Assembly (NCBI GenBank): GCA_910587145.1
Contig: CAJUMH010000032.1
Span: forward strand, 1-30,835
Source of the DNA: an uncultured Ruthenibacterium sp.
Lineage (GTDB): Bacteria > Bacillota > Clostridia > Oscillospirales > Ruminococcaceae
Direction of reading: 5' to 3'
DNA length: 30,835 bases
The translations under genes were made by a program, and so were the position numbers. Below are positions 30,731 to 30,835 of the stretch, one piece after another; the stretch's first letter is position 1; each line of letters opens with the position of its first letter. The notes beneath the pieces are model-generated. The model saw nothing but the letters and a program-made list of their open reading frames with translations, ran no database searches and was not told the DNA's origin.

Positions 30731-30835
30731 ATGAATCACAATGTGTTTGAACGGGAAAGGCCCCTTGCCCGCATCAAATCCGGTACGCTGCGCGGCGTTG
30801 CCTACGGCGACGTAAACATCTTTATGGGTGTTGCG
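30731..30835 (+). CDS. Probable type-B carboxylesterase, N-terminal 35 codons only
   Basis: The gene starts at the ATG at 30731 with AAAGGA 7 nt upstream and runs off the window. The 35 residues include SGTLRGVAYGDVNIFMGVA, which fits the N-terminal signature of type-B carboxylesterases (G-x-L-x-G ... F-x-G-I/V-P/A). No signal peptide is seen, suggesting a cytoplasmic enzyme. The catalytic Ser, Glu and His would lie beyond the edge, so this call rests only on the N-terminus. Confidence 0.6.
   Translation, partial: MNHNVFERERPLARIKSGTLRGVAYGDVNIFMGVA

Noticed and set aside
1..30835. tRNA, rRNA, tmRNA genes or complete insertion sequences
   Set aside because: Reading the intergenic stretches showed no clover-leaf, rRNA core sequence or transposase with terminal repeats.

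Overview
The window is about 60% GC chromosomal DNA from a Firmicute. It carries the scpA-scpB-DUF2953-gerW(ytfJ)-pseudouridine synthase gene order and a GerW sporulation protein. There is also a biotin-dependent carboxyltransferase gene set and a BMP-type nucleoside transporter. Together these suggest a gut-type clostridium, most likely Oscillospirales/Ruminococcaceae; this is inference from gene content, not a phylogeny.

Region 1 (1-8872) is a complete type I-C CRISPR-Cas locus read leftwards: cas3, cas5d, cas8c, cas7, cas4, cas1, cas2, an AT-rich leader and an array of identical 33-nt repeats running off the left edge (12 full repeats, 1 partial, 12 spacers of 33-35 nt). The 292-nt gap between cas5 and cas3 holds the most interesting signal in the window. 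On the leftward strand it carries a consensus sigma-A promoter for cas5-8-7-4-1-2. On the rightward strand a second promoter drives an RNA of about 100 nt: a CRISPR-repeat mimic (GTCG start, different hairpin, the same 11-nt handle as the array repeat), then a 33-nt spacer-like stretch, then an intrinsic terminator. The first 16 nt of that pseudo-spacer match, with one mismatch at position 12, a site beside the -35 box of the cas5 promoter, and the site is preceded by TTC, the canonical I-C PAM. This looks like a self-regulatory mini-CRISPR RNA (CreR-like) by which the effector complex would repress its own operon. cas3 lies outside the repressed unit, 12 nt after an M42 peptidase gene.

Region 2 (8885-11930) has an M42 aminopeptidase and a MATE efflux protein, both leftward, and a possible decayed gene fragment. 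Region 3 (11929-16654) is a rightward housekeeping block: M50 protease, ScpA, ScpB, DUF2953 protein, GerW, pseudouridine synthase and a small unknown protein.

Region 4 (16743-20315) is a rightward operon with its own promoter and terminator. It encodes an MmdA-like carboxyltransferase, a biotin carrier protein and an OadA/PycB-type carboxyltransferase, the three-part layout of transcarboxylase, with no membrane decarboxylase subunit in the window. Region 5 (20443-21161) is a 5'-truncated large serine recombinase, a scar of an integrative element. Region 6 (21216-24444) has two leftward sugar genes: a TIM-barrel isomerase/epimerase and a fused ROK sugar kinase / mannose-6-phosphate isomerase. 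Their non-coding flanks contain dyads and a 34-nt triple tandem repeat.

Region 7 (24976-30454) is a rightward nucleoside uptake and salvage cluster (ABC ATPase, two permeases, pyrimidine-nucleoside phosphorylase) ending in a terminator. The window closes with the first 35 codons of a probable type-B carboxylesterase.
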